Origin: Clostridia bacterium
GTDB lineage: Bacteria > Bacillota > Clostridia > Oscillospirales > Acutalibacteraceae
Direction: 5' to 3'
Assembly (NCBI GenBank): GCA_900766945.1
Contig: CAAFXD010000309.1
Location: 1 to 5,661, forward strand
DNA length: 5,661 nt
Under the pieces are notes generated by a model. That model was not told the DNA's origin. It searched no databases and worked only from the letters and a program-made list of their open reading frames with translations. The position numbers were made by a program, and so were the translations under genes. Below, piece by piece: positions 4,188-5,661 of the stretch. Each line of letters starts with the position of its first letter. Position 1 is the stretch's first letter.

Positions 4188-5612
4188 ATGCAAACGGAAG
4201 CTCTCAAAAAAATCGTTTTAGATATAAAAGCCTTGAAAACAGAAACCCAAACTATTGAACTGAAAGCCGCTATACAAGGTTGCCCTACAAGATTATTTGA
4301 TACACTTTCGTCTTTTTCTAATCAAGACGAAGGCGGAATTATTATTTTCGGTGTTGATGAAAAAGACAACTATGCGATTAAGGGTGTTTATGATGCTCAG
4401 GATCTTCAAAAGAAAGTAACCGAGCAATGCAAACAAATGGAACCGTCTGTTCGTGCATTGTTTACAGTTTGTGAGATTGACGGCAAAGCGATTGTTTCTG
4501 CCGAAATTCCCGGTGTAGATATTTCCGAACGCCCTGTTTTCTATAAGGGTGTAGGTCGTATCAAAGGTTCTTACGTTCGTGTCGGCGAATCCGACGAACC
4601 AATGAGCGAATACGAGATTTATAGTTATGAAGCGTTTCGTAAAAGAACTCGTGATGACATTCGCACTGTAGAGAACGCCAAGCTCACTATGATTAATGAA
4701 AATCGGATGGCAGATTATCTGAACGCAGTTAAAAACGAGAGAAAAAATCTTGCCGATAATGTTACTGAGGAAGAAATTTTGGAGCTGATGGGAATTACCA
4801 ACGATGGCATTCCTACACTTGCAGGACTTATGACTTTCTCAAAATATCCTCAAGCGTACTTTCCTCAGCTTTGCATCACCGCAGTTTCACTTCCCGGAAC
4901 AGAACAAGGAACAGTCGGTAATGACGGCGAGAGATTTATAGATAATAAGCGTATTACCGGTGCAATTCCCGATATGCTTGAAGAAGCGGTTGAATTTGTG
5001 CGTAAAAACAGCCGCACGAAAACGATTATTGACGATAACGGGCATAGAGCAGACAAGCCGGAATATCCGATAAAGGCTGTTCGTGAAGCAATTCTTAACG
5101 CATTGGTACATCGTGATTACAGTGTTCATACAGAAAATGTACCTATTCGCATTGAAATGTACCGTGACCGTATGGAGATTATCAACAGTGGCGGTTTATA
5201 TGGTAAAATTTCCATTGACGCACTTGGTAAAGTTCGCCCTGAAACAAGAAATGCCGCACTTGCCAATATGCTCGAACTCTTGAACGTTACTGAAAATAGA
5301 TATTCGGGAATCCCTACTATGCGTAGTGAGTTTGCAAATGCAGGACTCCCCGCACCGCTGTTTTCCGTTGTTCACGGTGAATTTAAGGTTGTTATGAAAA
5401 ACGGATTGTTTGCAGAGACAATGCCCATCGGTGATTCTCTTGTAGAGTTTTGTTCCACGCCTCGAACAAGAGCTGAAATAGTCGCTTTTGTAGGCAAGTC
5501 CAAAAATTATGTTATGTCGCAGATTGTAGCACCGCTTGTTGCTGAAGGTAAATTGAAAATGACAATGCCCGACAAACCCAAAAGTTCAAATCAAAAGTTT
5601 GTAAAAGCTTGA
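4188..5612 (+). CDS. AlbA_2 (Schlafen-type) and HATPase_c_4 domain protein, RecG-like putative transcriptional regulator (474 aa)
   Basis: The N-terminal AlbA_2 domain (about residues 15-135) shows its hallmark E-T-x-x-I-E-L-K (19-26) and the SSFSNQDEGGIIIFGVDE block (41-58). The C-terminal HATPase_c_4 domain (about 295-400) carries the N-box-like EAILNALVHRDY (300-311), a following EIINSGGLYG (330-339) and RYSGIPTMR (371-379). A probable winged helix ends the protein (about 415-474; TRAEIVAFVGKSKNYVMSQI at 427-446). Such proteins are widespread in Firmicutes and are usually annotated as RecG-like or DNA-binding regulators; the AlbA_2 fold is related to the Schlafen core, some members of which cut RNA. 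It is a soluble cytoplasmic protein without helicase motifs, so RecG is a misleading name. The length is normal and the gene intact, with a strong promoter and ribosome binding site. It diverges from the recombination block and has the box array in front, so autoregulation is plausible but unproven. Confidence 0.92.
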   Translation: MQTEALKKIVLDIKALKTETQTIELKAAIQGCPTRLFDTLSSFSNQDEGGIIIFGVDEKDNYAIKGVYDAQDLQKKVTEQCKQMEPSVRALFTVCEIDGKAIVSAEIPGVDISERPVFYKGVGRIKGSYVRVGESDEPMSEYEIYSYEAFRKRTRDDIRTVENAKLTMINENRMADYLNAVKNERKNLADNVTEEEILELMGITNDGIPTLAGLMTFSKYPQAYFPQLCITAVSLPGTEQGTVGNDGERFIDNKRITGAIPDMLEEAVEFVRKNSRTKTIIDDNGHRADKPEYPIKAVREAILNALVHRDYSVHTENVPIRIEMYRDRMEIINSGGLYGKISIDALGKVRPETRNAALANMLELLNVTENRYSGIPTMRSEFANAGLPAPLFSVVHGEFKVVMKNGLFAETMPIGDSLVEFCSTPRTRAEIVAFVGKSKNYVMSQIVAPLVAEGKLKMTMPDKPKSSNQKFVKA

Positions 5613-5615
5613 ATT

Positions 5616-5661
5616 TTATCCCGCATATATTTTTTCATCAATCATATGTTCATTGGGATGA
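5616..5661 (-). CDS. Possible C-terminal end of a convergent gene (14 codons visible)
   Basis: One minus-strand frame is open from the right edge to TAA at 5616-5618 and reads HPNEHMIDEKIYAG before the stop; the other two minus frames contain stops. If real, the gene converges on the 474-residue gene with only three bases between their stop codons. Fourteen codons are too few to judge. No rightward intrinsic terminator with a T-run is seen after 5612, although ATCCC (5618-5622) and GGGAT (5655-5659) could pair. Confidence 0.2.
   Translation of the reverse strand, partial: HPNEHMIDEKIYAG

Noticed and set aside
4865..5283. Three further frames inside the AlbA_2/HATPase gene
   Set aside because: They overlap a full-length gene with conserved domains and have no ribosome binding sites.

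Overview
The window looks like the recombination/replication end of an integrative mobile element (ICE or IME type) from a low-GC Gram-positive gut-type bacterium, most likely a Clostridia member (Oscillospiraceae/Lachnospiraceae-like). The reasons are AT-rich DNA, strong AGGAGG-type ribosome binding sites, a large serine recombinase, a RepA_N replication initiator domain, and a small cysteine-rich protein of a kind I associate with such elements. No relaxase, conjugation gene, rRNA or tRNA is visible, so the element type is inferred from recombinase plus RepA_N only.

Layout. Positions 1-1784 (minus): a large serine recombinase still open at the left edge, with its own promoter at 1835-1863. 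1911-1959: two adjacent stem-loops at the end of an unrecognised 84-residue gene (1943-2197, minus). 2198-2445: AT-rich intergenic DNA with short dyads. 2446-2802 (minus): a RepA_N protein reduced to the N-terminal domain, starting at TTG. 2894-3142 (minus): an 82-residue Cys-rich protein. 3153 to about 3690: a degenerate tandem array of roughly 80-bp units directly upstream of that gene; the first unit is the gene's own leader and ribosome binding site. 3721-3970: a structured, apparently non-coding segment with a good minus-strand intrinsic terminator (3913-3944) and a second strong hairpin (3842-3870), resembling an attenuator leader. 4052-4127: five copies of a GTTAATT box in opposed orientations, upstream of a consensus-like promoter (4129-4157). 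4188-5612 (plus): a complete 474-residue AlbA_2 (Schlafen-type) plus HATPase_c_4 protein. 5616-5661 may hold the last 14 codons of a convergent gene.

How the parts may work together (inference): the minus-strand genes form the element's maintenance block, with the RepA_N domain and the Cys-rich protein next to a repeat array that could be an origin or a leader-based control region, and the recombinase under a separate promoter for integration and excision. The plus-strand AlbA_2/HATPase gene diverges from this block and has a dense operator-like array in its promoter region, so it is either a regulator or a separately controlled cargo gene. The most unusual parts are the repeat array at 3153-3690 and the box array at 4052-4127.
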